From JADLGL01 sp963732865 (GTDB lineage Bacteria > Pseudomonadota > Alphaproteobacteria > Rhizobiales > Kaistiaceae), in the NCBI GenBank assembly GCA_963732865.1, contig CAVTBC010000004.1, positions 992,001-1,056,000 of the forward strand: a stretch of 64,000 nucleotides of DNA. The letters run 5' to 3'. Below, one piece after another: positions 1-10,125 of this stretch. Position numbers and translations under genes: made by a program. The notes beneath the pieces were generated by a model. That model saw only the letters and a list, made by a program, of their open reading frames with translations. It was not told the origin of the DNA and did not search any database. Positions within the stretch are counted from its first letter, which is position 1. Every line of letters begins with the position of its first letter.

Positions 1-2
1 GC

Positions 3-212
3 CACCCGGCGGTGAAGCCGTTCAAGGCGGCGCTGGTGGAAGACGGCATCCCGATGAATTCATTCGCGGTGGCGGACGTCGCCGCCGAGCATCAGCGCTT
101 GGTCGCGGCGGGCGTCATCTTCACCCAGCCGCCGACGCCGATGGGCCCCGTCACCACCGCCGTCTTCGACGACACCTGCGGCAACCTCATCCAGATCGCA
201 CAGATGGGGTAG
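3..212 (+). CDS. VOC (glyoxalase/bleomycin resistance) family protein, 3' end
   Basis: This is the last 69 codons of a gene whose start lies before the window; the frame is open to base 3. The visible part has the typical second half of a vicinal-oxygen-chelate domain: a beta-strand with FAVADVAAEHQRL, then the FTQPPTPMGPVTTAVFDD turn, then a terminal GNLIQIAQ strand. In this superfamily the final strand usually supplies one metal ligand, but no catalytic assignment is possible from a fragment. The role (glyoxalase, dioxygenase or drug-binding protein) is unknown. It is unrelated to the second VOC gene at 57149. The downstream neighbour region is degenerate, so operon context gives no help. 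Confidence 0.75.
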   Translation, partial: HPAVKPFKAALVEDGIPMNSFAVADVAAEHQRLVAAGVIFTQPPTPMGPVTTAVFDDTCGNLIQIAQMG

Positions 213-455
213 GGACGGGTGTTTCTGAGGCCCCACTTGAACGCGAACTCATGGCCGAAGGCGCGCCTTCACTTGCCGAGCGGGAGCGAGTGGACGTCGA
301 TCGCTTCACTTTTTGGTTGCATGATAGCACGCACTACGTGAACCATCGGTAGTCTTAGTTCGATTCGCCTTGGCATCGACGTAGCTCTGGCGCGACATGG
401 CGAAGCAATTTGCTTTCACGGCTGGATACAATGTCCGCTGAGAAGATCAACTTGA

Positions 456-1094
456 GGAAGCTCTTACAGTTGTTACGCGGATGCGCGGCAGCAGCGTTCG
501 CTGCTTTTGGACGACATTCGAAGCGAACACAGAAAACAAGTCGCCAGCGGCACCGAGGGCGGCGACTTCTACACCCCTTTCTGGGCCGACGTTAAGGCGC
601 ATGCAGCAGGACAGTTGAATATTGAAGACGCTACCGCCGATCGCATCGCTGCGAATAGACGACGGGAGCGGCTCTATCGCATTTTGACAGAACGATTTCT
701 GCGTATGTGGAACGAGAAGATGCGATGGCGAAATGAACCTTTTGAATTCGTTCCAACAAGCATCAAGGCGCAACTCGTCATCAAGGAGCTTGGTGCGCTG
801 ATCAAAATAGAAAACACAGTGGGTGTCAGGATTTGGGATGGATCACAGTAGAGTGATGATCCATACTTGACTTGAGACGCCCGCGCTCCCAGATGACGAG
901 GGGCGCGCTTGGCCTTCTGGGCTCTGACGGAAGCCCTACCTGACTACAATCCAGAGGACTTCCGTTTGGTCGACTTCACAGAGAAGCCTACTTTCGACCA
1001 ACTGAAGTTCGCATGGCTGGCAACGAGCGGAGTGTGTTCCTGGAGAAGTATGGCGCGGTCTGGAGCATGGCGCCAGCTCGGGGATGGTGGTTAG
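456..1094 (+). pseudogene. Decayed conserved hypothetical gene, several frameshifts
   Basis: Protein-like sequence runs through this stretch but hops frame. Bases 507-851 encode a well-formed basic, helical segment (for example RIAANRRRERLYRILTERF and MWNEKMRWRNEPFEFVP) ending in an in-frame TAG. After several stops the reading resumes around 905 with LAFWALTEALPDYNPEDF, then continues from 977 in a different frame as HREAYFRPTEVRMAGNE and VFLEKYGAVWSM. Joined, these pieces read like one protein of about 200 residues. I recognise no functional domain. The number of separate lesions argues for real decay rather than one sequencing error. The exact start is unknown. Confidence 0.5.
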
Positions 1095-1146
1095 CGCCAC
1101 AAACCGCCAGCATTCACGCCTGCCGACGAATTCACAGTCGCCTCTG

Positions 1147-2085
1147 TTAGAGCTCGGGTCCGTCTCTGCGCTGCCAAACTATCGTATCTTGGGGCAAACC
1201 AAAGGCCTCCGTAATCGCTGATACTTGCTCGGTAAGCTCCCCGAGGTTCTTGATATCCATCGGTAGATTTATGATACTAGTATCGCGCGGGTAGCCGGGG
1301 CGGTGAGTTACAGTGAATCTAAGTCTGTGCAATTTCGCAGCAACGCCCTCAAAGCCATCGAGATTGTCGTAACTATTGGTTATCTTCGACCCTAACCGTT
1401 TTGCCATTTTCGCCAGCGGCACTGAGAGGATTGCTTGCGGTATCATAGGAACTTCTCGCAGAAGAGCATCGAGATCTTGAGGCTCTCAAGTTCCCGTCCG
1501 AGCGAAAAGTGCGTTGGATTGACCGATAGTACGCCGCGTTGAATTGCAATGTTACCCCTAGCATATCGCTTTATTACCTTAAACTGTTCGGGTGTTATGT
1601 TTCCTTCGCGCTTAGCCTTGGTAAGCCAACCGATGAACGAGGAATTTGAGGTCTGCTTCCATGCTGATGATTTAAACAGAGCTTTTGCGGTTCCGCTTTT
1701 TGACCAACGTCGGGGTCTGGCAGAAAGACCTCAGGACGACCTCTGCCGAACAGCAACAGTATGAGTCTTTGAAGTAGTCAAGGCTGTCTATTCTCCACCT
1801 CGGCAGGAATCGCAGCGTATTCTACACCTTCGATTCGACCAGCAAAACGCCCGGAGTTACATCATAATACCAGCGGGCCTCGTATGGTGTGCCGCTACCC
1901 TTCTGTGGATACACCTCGGACGTGAATTGAATTCCCCGGACTTTGGCGGGAAGTCTGTTCCGATATGCTTGCACTACGAGGGATCGACTTCCCCCGAGGT
2001 TCTTTCCCCCAAACTTCCTTTGATTGAACTTGTAGGATTGCAGTTTCAGCCGTCTGCGTTGGACACTCGATCCGATGAAAAACAT
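1147..2085 (-). pseudogene. Decayed hypothetical gene(s), multiple frameshifts
   Basis: On the minus strand, four protein-like pieces lie end to end in different frames. A piece from 2085 to 1822 contains KFNQRKFGGKNLGGSRSLV and a Tyr/Trp-rich end. A short piece near 1840-1780 reads VEYAAIPAEVEN. A piece from about 1720 to 1450 includes EGNITPEQFKVIKRYARG and ISMLFCEKFL before a stop. The last piece, 1446-1147, ends in ITEAFGLPQDTIVWQRRDG. Each looks like genuine coding sequence by composition, but none has a start and stop of its own that would make a plausible gene. No family could be named. It may represent one gene or two. Confidence 0.45.
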
Positions 2086-2189
2086 GCTCGCTCATAAGAT
2101 GCATCAACTCCGGCACCCGTCACGATTGCTGCGGATTCAGGAAGCGCTGACCATTGTCCAGAGGCGCCGACATCGGTTGCTGAGCTCGG

Positions 2190-4226
<2,037 letters not shown>

Positions 4227-4357
4227 GGTCACCTGCTTTGTCGCTTGCCTGCCGAGCCGGTCGCACCGGCCCCGATCAAATCACTTGCCCGCGTTGGGGC
4301 ATCTGTTTGGCGCATTGCGTCTTAAGTCGCGATTAACCGCGTTGCCGCGGCTCCCGC

Positions 4358-6310
4358 CTAAAATTCCCGGGCTTGCCGGCCGGAGGATCGCCCGAAACCG
4401 TCGATCGACGCCTCGGTGCCCTCGGCATTGGACAATTGCCTCTGAATTTCGATCATTCGGGCAAAATTCGGCTCGCTCATATCCCCTGCATAAGCGGCCT
4501 CTGCCTGCGCCAGCTCCTTATGTAACGCCCGCGCGCGCTGGTGCAAGGTAATAGCTTGCATCCAGCCCTGCTCGGCATCGGCGTCGTCCGCGCCTTCGAG
4601 CGCCTGCCAGACGCCGCTGCGGCGCACCATTTCGTCGAGCCGGTGCAGCGCCTTCTCATGACCGGCCTTTGCCAGCAGCTCGGGAAGCGGCGCTCCGCCA
4701 CGATCGTCAGCGACGGCGGCGACAATGGCCTGGCGTAGCGCATCGAGTTCGCGTTGGCTGAATTCCAGGGCGAGGAAATCGTCCAGATGGCGGTCGAGCA
4801 GGGAATCGTGATGGACGATGGTGAGCAGTAGCGTCGCCTCGACCAGGGTCGGTGAGGCCGGGTTCTTGGCGCGGACGCTGCGGTTCAGCTGGGCGGAGAC
4901 CGGCGTCGGCTCGGCCGGGCGATAGCGTGGCGTCAGCGGGCCGCGGTTCTGGGCGCTGCGCCAATCGTCGAAACCGCGGCGAAATGGCTGGCGCTGCGGC
5001 GCGGCCCGGGTGGCGGTCGGCCGGGTATTGCCGAAGAGGCCGCGCAGCCGGTCGGCAAGCGCCTCGCGGTAATGGCGGCGAACGGAATCATTGCCGATGC
5101 TTGCAGCAATTTCCTCGATCCGTTTCTCAAGGCCGGCGCGGCGCTCCGGCGTGTCGAAGCGCCCCGTTTCGGTCTCGCGATCCCACAGCATATCAACCAG
5201 CGGCAAGGCGGCGTCGAGCACCTGCTGCATCGCCTTCGGGCCGGACGAGCCGATGAGATCGTCCGGGTCGACGCCTTCCGGCAAGAGCGCAAAGCGCAGC
5301 GAGCGGTCGGGCTCAATGAGGGGCAGGGCGAGGTCGATAGCGCGATGGGCGGCGCGCAGGCCTGCGTTATCGCCGTCGAAGCAAAGGATCGGTTCCGGCG
5401 CCATCCGCCAGAGAAGCTGCAATTGCCGGTCTGTCAGCGCCGTGCCGAGTGGCGCCACGGTGTGCTCGAAGCCGGCCATCACCATGGCAATGACGTCGAC
5501 ATAGCCCTCAACTGCGATCACCGTGCCGGCGCTGCGCGAAGCGCCCCGGGCTTCCTGACCGTTGTAGAGCAGTGAGCCCTTCTGGAAGAGGGCGGTCTCG
5601 GGCGAGTTGAGATATTTTGCCTGGGCGTCGGGCGACAAGGCGCGGCCGCCGAAGGCGACGATACGTCCGCGGAAATTGGTGATCGGGAACATCACCCGGT
5701 CGCGGAAGCGATCGAAGGAAACCGGGATGTCGTCGCCACTGACGAGGAGCCCGGCCTCGACCATCATCTCCTGGCTGAAGCCCTTGCCGGCCAAATGTTC
5801 CTTCAGCGCGTTGCGGCTGGGGCCGGCATAGCCAAGGCGGAAGTGCTTCTGCGCCTCGCGGCCCATGCGGCGGCGCTCGAGATAGGCTCTGACGCTCGAT
5901 CCGCGCGGCGACAGAAGCTCGGCTTCATAGAAAAGGCTTGCCGCCTCCAACACGTCGGCAAGGCTTGCCTGCTGCTTTTCGCGTGCTTCACTTTGTGGAT
6001 CGGGGGCGGGCAGGGGAACGCCCGCCTCACCGGCCAACTGCTCCACCGCCTCGGGGAAGGAGACGCCCTCCATCTCGGTGACAAAGGTGAAGATGTCGCC
6101 GTCCTTGCCGCAGCCAAAGCAGTGGTAGCGGCCGCGCCGGTCATCGGCATGGAAGGACGGCGTCTTCTCGCCATGGAATGGGCAGCAAGCCCAATAGTCG
6201 CCCTTGGCGGCTTGCGTCTTGCGCCGGTCCCAGGACACGCGCCGGCCCACCACCTGCGACAGCGGCAGGCGGTTTCGAATCTCCTCAAGGAGCGCAGACG
6301 GATATCGCAT
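4358..6310 (-). CDS. dnaG: DNA primase DnaG
   Basis: Synthesises RNA primers for chromosomal replication and interacts with DnaB helicase. The 650-aa product has the N-terminal CHC2 zinc finger (CCPFHGEKTPSF and YHCFGCGKDGD, about residues 40-68). The catalytic Toprim core follows, with AVEGYVDVIAM (metal-binding Glu) and CFDGDNAG (DxD) around 265-320. A linker and C-terminal helicase-interaction region complete it. I chose ATG at 6310; a TTG one codon earlier is possible. It is followed on the same strand, after 131 bases, by rpoD. Confidence 0.96.
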   Translation of the reverse strand: MRYPSALLEEIRNRLPLSQVVGRRVSWDRRKTQAAKGDYWACCPFHGEKTPSFHADDRRGRYHCFGCGKDGDIFTFVTEMEGVSFPEAVEQLAGEAGVPLPAPDPQSEAREKQQASLADVLEAASLFYEAELLSPRGSSVRAYLERRRMGREAQKHFRLGYAGPSRNALKEHLAGKGFSQEMMVEAGLLVSGDDIPVSFDRFRDRVMFPITNFRGRIVAFGGRALSPDAQAKYLNSPETALFQKGSLLYNGQEARGASRSAGTVIAVEGYVDVIAMVMAGFEHTVAPLGTALTDRQLQLLWRMAPEPILCFDGDNAGLRAAHRAIDLALPLIEPDRSLRFALLPEGVDPDDLIGSSGPKAMQQVLDAALPLVDMLWDRETETGRFDTPERRAGLEKRIEEIAASIGNDSVRRHYREALADRLRGLFGNTRPTATRAAPQRQPFRRGFDDWRSAQNRGPLTPRYRPAEPTPVSAQLNRSVRAKNPASPTLVEATLLLTIVHHDSLLDRHLDDFLALEFSQRELDALRQAIVAAVADDRGGAPLPELLAKAGHEKALHRLDEMVRRSGVWQALEGADDADAEQGWMQAITLHQRARALHKELAQAEAAYAGDMSEPNFARMIEIQRQLSNAEGTEASIDGFGRSSGRQAREF

Positions 6311-6397
6311 CAAGTGATTCGCGGCTTTCGGCTCAGGCGAATCAGTACCGCATCAATGCGGCGGAAAGCGATTCGGCGGTCGAGTTGTGCCTGGAAT

Positions 6398-6649
6398 TCA
6401 CACGCTACGGCCGGGCCGGTGGACGATCATGTCCGCGATGGCCGCGACCACGCCAATAGCGATCAGGCCATAGCCGAGCCAATGCGGCTGGTCGCCGAGG
6501 ACGATGCCGGCGATGACAAAGGCGAAAGCGATGCCGGAAAGGGGTGACAGTGGGCGCGGTCCGTGCGGTCGGATGGCGAAGAACCACAACACCAGCACCG
6601 CGACAAGCGTCAGAACCGCAACGAGAATGAAGATCTGATTGGCGTTCAT
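6398..6649 (-). CDS. Small three-helix inner-membrane protein of unknown function
   Basis: Predicts an 83-aa protein made almost entirely of hydrophobic helices: about residues 5-26, 36-53 and 57-76, with short polar turns (RPHGPRP, GDQPHW). There is no signal peptidase site and no catalytic motif. It lies between yqeY and dnaG on the same strand, with 48-bp and 87-bp gaps, so it may be co-transcribed with them. I do not recognise a named family. The continuous hydrophobic pattern and the clean ATG make it a probable real gene rather than a shadow. Confidence 0.65.
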   Translation of the reverse strand: MNANQIFILVAVLTLVAVLVLWFFAIRPHGPRPLSPLSGIAFAFVIAGIVLGDQPHWLGYGLIAIGVVAAIADMIVHRPGRSV

Positions 6650-6697
6650 GCAGCCAGTCTCGCCATCTGAGCCGGCCGCGCTTTGATATAGGTCAGT

Positions 6698-7147
6698 CTA
6701 TTGAAGTTGCTGCTTCACGATCTGAATGGCTTTGCCCAGATCCATCTGGCCGGGGAAACGCTGCTTCAGCGTCTGCATACATTTGCCGAGGTCGCGAAGG
6801 CTTTGCGAGCCGGTGTCCTTGATCGCGGCGGCGCAGACATTCTGCATTTCGCTCTCGTCGAGTTGCCGCGGGAGCAGGGACTTGATGACGTCGATTTCTT
6901 CCAGTTCTTCGCGGACCAGTTCGCTGCGGCCGCTGAGGTCATAGGCCTTGGCTGATTCCAGCCGCTGCTTGATCATCTTTACGAGGATCGCCACTACGTC
7001 ATCCTCGCTTACGCCTTCGCCACCGGCCAGCCTGGCGGCATTGTCGCGATCGCGAACCGTCGTTTTGATAAGCCGGAGCATGTTCAGTCGGCGGCGATCA
7101 TGGGTCTCGTTAGCCTGTTTGAACGCCGCTTCAATCTGTTCACGCAT
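6698..7147 (-). CDS. GatB/YqeY domain-containing protein
   Basis: A 149-aa soluble protein of the YqeY family, which resembles the C-terminal tRNA-binding tail domain of the GatB subunit of the tRNA-dependent amidotransferase. The standalone protein's function is not established. Characteristic segments are LRLIKTTVRDRDNAAR, GVSEDDVVAILVKMIKQR and a terminal MDLGKAIQIVKQQL. The start at 7147 (MREQIEAAF) was preferred because GGAG lies 6 bases upstream and it gives the usual family length. The ATG at 7159 lacks a ribosome-binding site. The gene is divergent from carA and precedes dnaG, the common order in alphaproteobacteria. Confidence 0.88.
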   Translation of the reverse strand: MREQIEAAFKQANETHDRRRLNMLRLIKTTVRDRDNAARLAGGEGVSEDDVVAILVKMIKQRLESAKAYDLSGRSELVREELEEIDVIKSLLPRQLDESEMQNVCAAAIKDTGSQSLRDLGKCMQTLKQRFPGQMDLGKAIQIVKQQLQ

Positions 7148-7374
7148 TGCTGTCTCCATGGAGGCGGGAACCGGCCGGGCAATAATGTACGGCCCGGCAA
7201 GGATGCGCTCCGCCAAAGTCCTGGTATGTCAATGGGTTGGCACCACGCCCACGGTTGATGTTGCGAACTGCGCAACCTACCTGTATCAGCGTCATCACTT
7301 CACTCATCGAGCGTCTGGCGGCGAGGGCCGAAAAGCGGCGATCGGATGGCCAAACTGCGATCAGGCGGACCGAT

Positions 7375-8589
7375 ATGGTACAGCACGCGCCCGAAATCAA
7401 GACTGCGGCAGAAACATGGCCACAGATAAGGCCTAGCGCGGTTCTCGTGCTGGCCGATGGCACCGTCATCGAAGGGCACGGCGTCGGCGCCGAGGGAATC
7501 GCTGTCGGCGAGGTCTGCTTCAACACGGCCATGTCAGGCTACGAGGAAATCCTTACCGATCCCTCATATGCCGGACAGATCATCACTTTCACCTTCCCGC
7601 ATATCGGCAATGTCGGGGCGAATGACGAGGACATCGAGACGGTCAACATGGCCGGCGCATCCGGTGTTCGCGGCTGCATCATCAAGGCCGATATCACCGA
7701 TCCGTCGAACTACCGCGCGGCGCGACACCTGGACGCATGGCTGAAGGCGCGCGGCATCATCGGCCTTGCCGGCATCGACACGCGGGCGCTGACCAGCCTC
7801 ATCCGGACCGGAGGGATGCCGAACGCGGTGATCGCCAACAACCCCGCGGGCGAATTCGACCTGCCGGCGCTCAAGGCCGAAGCGGCGGCTTGGCCGGGGC
7901 TCGAGGGCATGGACCTCGCCAAGGAGGTCACGACCACCCAGAGCTACAATTGGGACGAGACGGCGTGGCGCTGGGGCGAGGGCTACGGCCATCTGGAGGA
8001 GCCGCGCTTTCACGTCGTCGCCATCGATTACGGCGCCAAGCGCAACATTCTGCGCCGGCTGGCGGAAGTCGGCTGCGCCGTGACCGTGCTGCCTGCTACG
8101 GCGACCGCCGAGGACGTCTTGGCGCGGAGGCCGGACGGCGTCTTCCTCACCAACGGGCCAGGCGATCCGGCGGCGACGGCGGAATATGCCGCCCCGATGA
8201 TCCGAGGTGTAATCGAGGCGGAGGTGCCGGTCTTCGGCATCTGTCTCGGCCATCAATTGCTGGCCCTGGCGCTCGGCGCAACGACCGCAAAAATGAAGCA
8301 GGGCCATCACGGCGCCAATCATCCGGTGAAGGATCTGATGACCGGCAAGGTCGAGATCACGTCGATGAATCACGGTTTCGCCGTCGAGGCGGAGTCGCTG
8401 CCGGCCGATGTCGAGGCAACGCACATATCGCTGTTCGACGGCTCCAATTGCGGCCTGCAATTGAAGAATGGCGGGGCTTTCTCCGTGCAATATCACCCCG
8501 AGGCCTCACCCGGCCCGCATGACAGTCATTACCTGTTCACCCGCTTCGCCGACATGATGGCAACGAAAAAGCAAGCGGTTCGGGCGTAG
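7375..8589 (+). CDS. carA: Carbamoyl-phosphate synthase small subunit CarA
   Basis: The glutaminase subunit (404 aa) of carbamoyl-phosphate synthase. It hydrolyses glutamine and passes ammonia to CarB for arginine and pyrimidine synthesis. The N-terminal CPSase small-chain domain (ADGTVIEGHGVGAEGIAVGE, FNTAMSGYEEILTDPSY) covers about residues 20-160. The class I glutamine amidotransferase domain covers about 200-400, with the nucleophile Cys in FGICLGHQLLALALG and the His/Glu pair in VQYHPEASPGP. The start at 7375 follows an AGGCGG motif; the frame extends upstream without stop but shows no family similarity there. carB is not in the window. Confidence 0.96.
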   Translation: MVQHAPEIKTAAETWPQIRPSAVLVLADGTVIEGHGVGAEGIAVGEVCFNTAMSGYEEILTDPSYAGQIITFTFPHIGNVGANDEDIETVNMAGASGVRGCIIKADITDPSNYRAARHLDAWLKARGIIGLAGIDTRALTSLIRTGGMPNAVIANNPAGEFDLPALKAEAAAWPGLEGMDLAKEVTTTQSYNWDETAWRWGEGYGHLEEPRFHVVAIDYGAKRNILRRLAEVGCAVTVLPATATAEDVLARRPDGVFLTNGPGDPAATAEYAAPMIRGVIEAEVPVFGICLGHQLLALALGATTAKMKQGHHGANHPVKDLMTGKVEITSMNHGFAVEAESLPADVEATHISLFDGSNCGLQLKNGGAFSVQYHPEASPGPHDSHYLFTRFADMMATKKQAVRA

Positions 8590-8629
8590 GACCAAACCGT
8601 CGGCCGAAGGCCACGGGAGGGTCCGACGG

Positions 8630-10018
8630 ATGGCAATGCCGCGTTTCGCAGGGCTCCTTGGAGCCCTGATGCTTGCTGCACTGCCCGGCCTGGCGCTGGC
8701 GCAATATGCCGATGTGCAGTGTGTGCAGGAGCGTTTGCCGCTGCTCGGCGACTATGATCCCGGCCCGGCCGATGGCGTTGCCGGCGAGCGCACGCTGACC
8801 GCCGCCGCAGCCTATGCGGCGGATACGGGGCTCGACCTGCCGCCGCTCAGCAATGAAACGGCGGCCGAATGGTGCGCCGCGCTTACCGAAGCCAGCACCG
8901 TACCGCTCCCGCACATCACGGGCATCGACGCGGTGACACGCTTGTTTCAGCAACCGTTCGACCGCGATTGGTTTGGCGCCGGCTGGAGCGACAATGATCT
9001 CGCCAGCCTACCGGGCCTGCTTGCCGGGCTCACCGACGTGAACGGCGCCTTTGTCGGCGTCGAGGACTGGCGGGACGGCCTCGTGACGGTGTTCGAACAT
9101 GCCGAGGTGCCGACCGAGATCACGCTCGATGACCACAACCGCATCACGTATCTGTGGTTCAATTCGCCCATTCCGATCGGCGACGACCTGCAGAATTATG
9201 TCGACCAGATCGCGGCGTTGCCGGGTGACCTGTCGGTTCTGGTCACGACCAATGGCGAGCCTGTGGCTTCCTATCGTCCGGACGAGCCGCTCGCGGTTGG
9301 TTCAGCAGCGAAGCTGGCCGTCCTCAAGGCGGTGGCCGCCGCCGTCGCCGGCGGACGGTTGACTTGGGATCAGGTCGTCCGTCTCGATCGGGATTGGTAC
9401 TCGCTGCCCGGCGGGTTCCTGCAAACATGGCCGGTTGGCACCGCGGTGACGATCGAAACGCTGGTCGATTTGATGATCTCGATCAGCGACAACACGGCAA
9501 CCGACGCCCTCATCGACATTGTCGGGCGCGACGCGGTGCAGGCCGAAACCGCCCGCAACAATCCTTTCGTGACGACTGTCGAGCTGTGGAAACTGAAGGC
9601 GGTCGGCAGCGAAGACCTGCTTGATCGCTGGGTCGCGGCGGATGCCGATGGGCGCCGCGCCATTCTGGCCGAGCTCGCCGAAATGCCGCTGCCGGCAGCG
9701 GCGGACATCAGACGCGACTATACGGGCGGCGCCGAGTGGACCATGACGGCGAGCGAGATTTGCCACGTCCTCGACAGTGTCGCCGGCCTGCCGGTGTTCA
9801 CGATCAATCCGGGGCCGGCGCGTCCCGACCTGTGGTCGTCGGTCGCCTATAAGGGCGGCTCGGAAGTCGGCGTCCTCAATTTGTCGGAGCGGCTGGTCGC
9901 GGCGGACGGCACGGTTCACTGCGTCGTCGCGACCTGGAATTCCACCGAACCGCTCGATGACGACGCGATGACCAGAATCTTCACCTCGATCGTCAGAACG
10001 CTGGCGCGGTCTGGCTAG
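8630..10018 (+). CDS. Class A beta-lactamase-like serine hydrolase with N-terminal peptidoglycan-binding-like segment
   Basis: A 462-aa exported protein. Residues 1-24 form a signal peptide ending ALA-Q. A segment around residues 30-75 (VQCVQERLPLLGDYDPGPAD) resembles a peptidoglycan-binding repeat. The C-terminal half is a class A beta-lactamase/penicillin-binding fold: nucleophile motif S225-A-A-K228, SDN at 286-288 and a KGG triad (K408) replacing KTG. Such proteins are commonly annotated 'serine hydrolase'; whether this one hydrolyses beta-lactams, acts on peptidoglycan or is an esterase is unknown. It lies 40 bp behind carA and 107 bp before a paralogue sharing the same motifs, so the two are probably a duplication. 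Confidence 0.82.
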   Translation: MAMPRFAGLLGALMLAALPGLALAQYADVQCVQERLPLLGDYDPGPADGVAGERTLTAAAAYAADTGLDLPPLSNETAAEWCAALTEASTVPLPHITGIDAVTRLFQQPFDRDWFGAGWSDNDLASLPGLLAGLTDVNGAFVGVEDWRDGLVTVFEHAEVPTEITLDDHNRITYLWFNSPIPIGDDLQNYVDQIAALPGDLSVLVTTNGEPVASYRPDEPLAVGSAAKLAVLKAVAAAVAGGRLTWDQVVRLDRDWYSLPGGFLQTWPVGTAVTIETLVDLMISISDNTATDALIDIVGRDAVQAETARNNPFVTTVELWKLKAVGSEDLLDRWVAADADGRRAILAELAEMPLPAAADIRRDYTGGAEWTMTASEICHVLDSVAGLPVFTINPGPARPDLWSSVAYKGGSEVGVLNLSERLVAADGTVHCVVATWNSTEPLDDDAMTRIFTSIVRTLARSG

Positions 10019-10125
10019 CTTGCCCGCTCGAACAGGTGACGATCGCCATATATCGTGCCAGATTCAGGTGCAGCTAGGGCCGACTTCCGCGATCGGCGGA
10101 TGGGCAGGTAGATGAGGGTCACGGT

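Larger units (their letters stand above)
213..2189. other. Lower-GC, degenerate intergenic region of about 2 kb
   Basis: Between the VOC gene end and the rpoD stop no intact gene of convincing length exists. The base composition is visibly more AT-rich than the rest of the window, and protein-like segments appear in all three frames of both strands, interrupted by stops. Two decayed genes are listed separately (456-1094 plus, 1147-2085 minus). Bases 213-455 and 2086-2189 hold nothing I recognise: no tRNA, no transposase and no clear direct repeats. The likely explanation is an old horizontally acquired segment under decay. Confidence 0.6.

Noticed and set aside
7255..7289. Possible carA promoter (TTGATG with a nearby GTTGCG/CGCAAC dyad at 7260-7276)
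   Set aside because: No convincing -10 at proper distance; the evidence is too weak to list as a feature.
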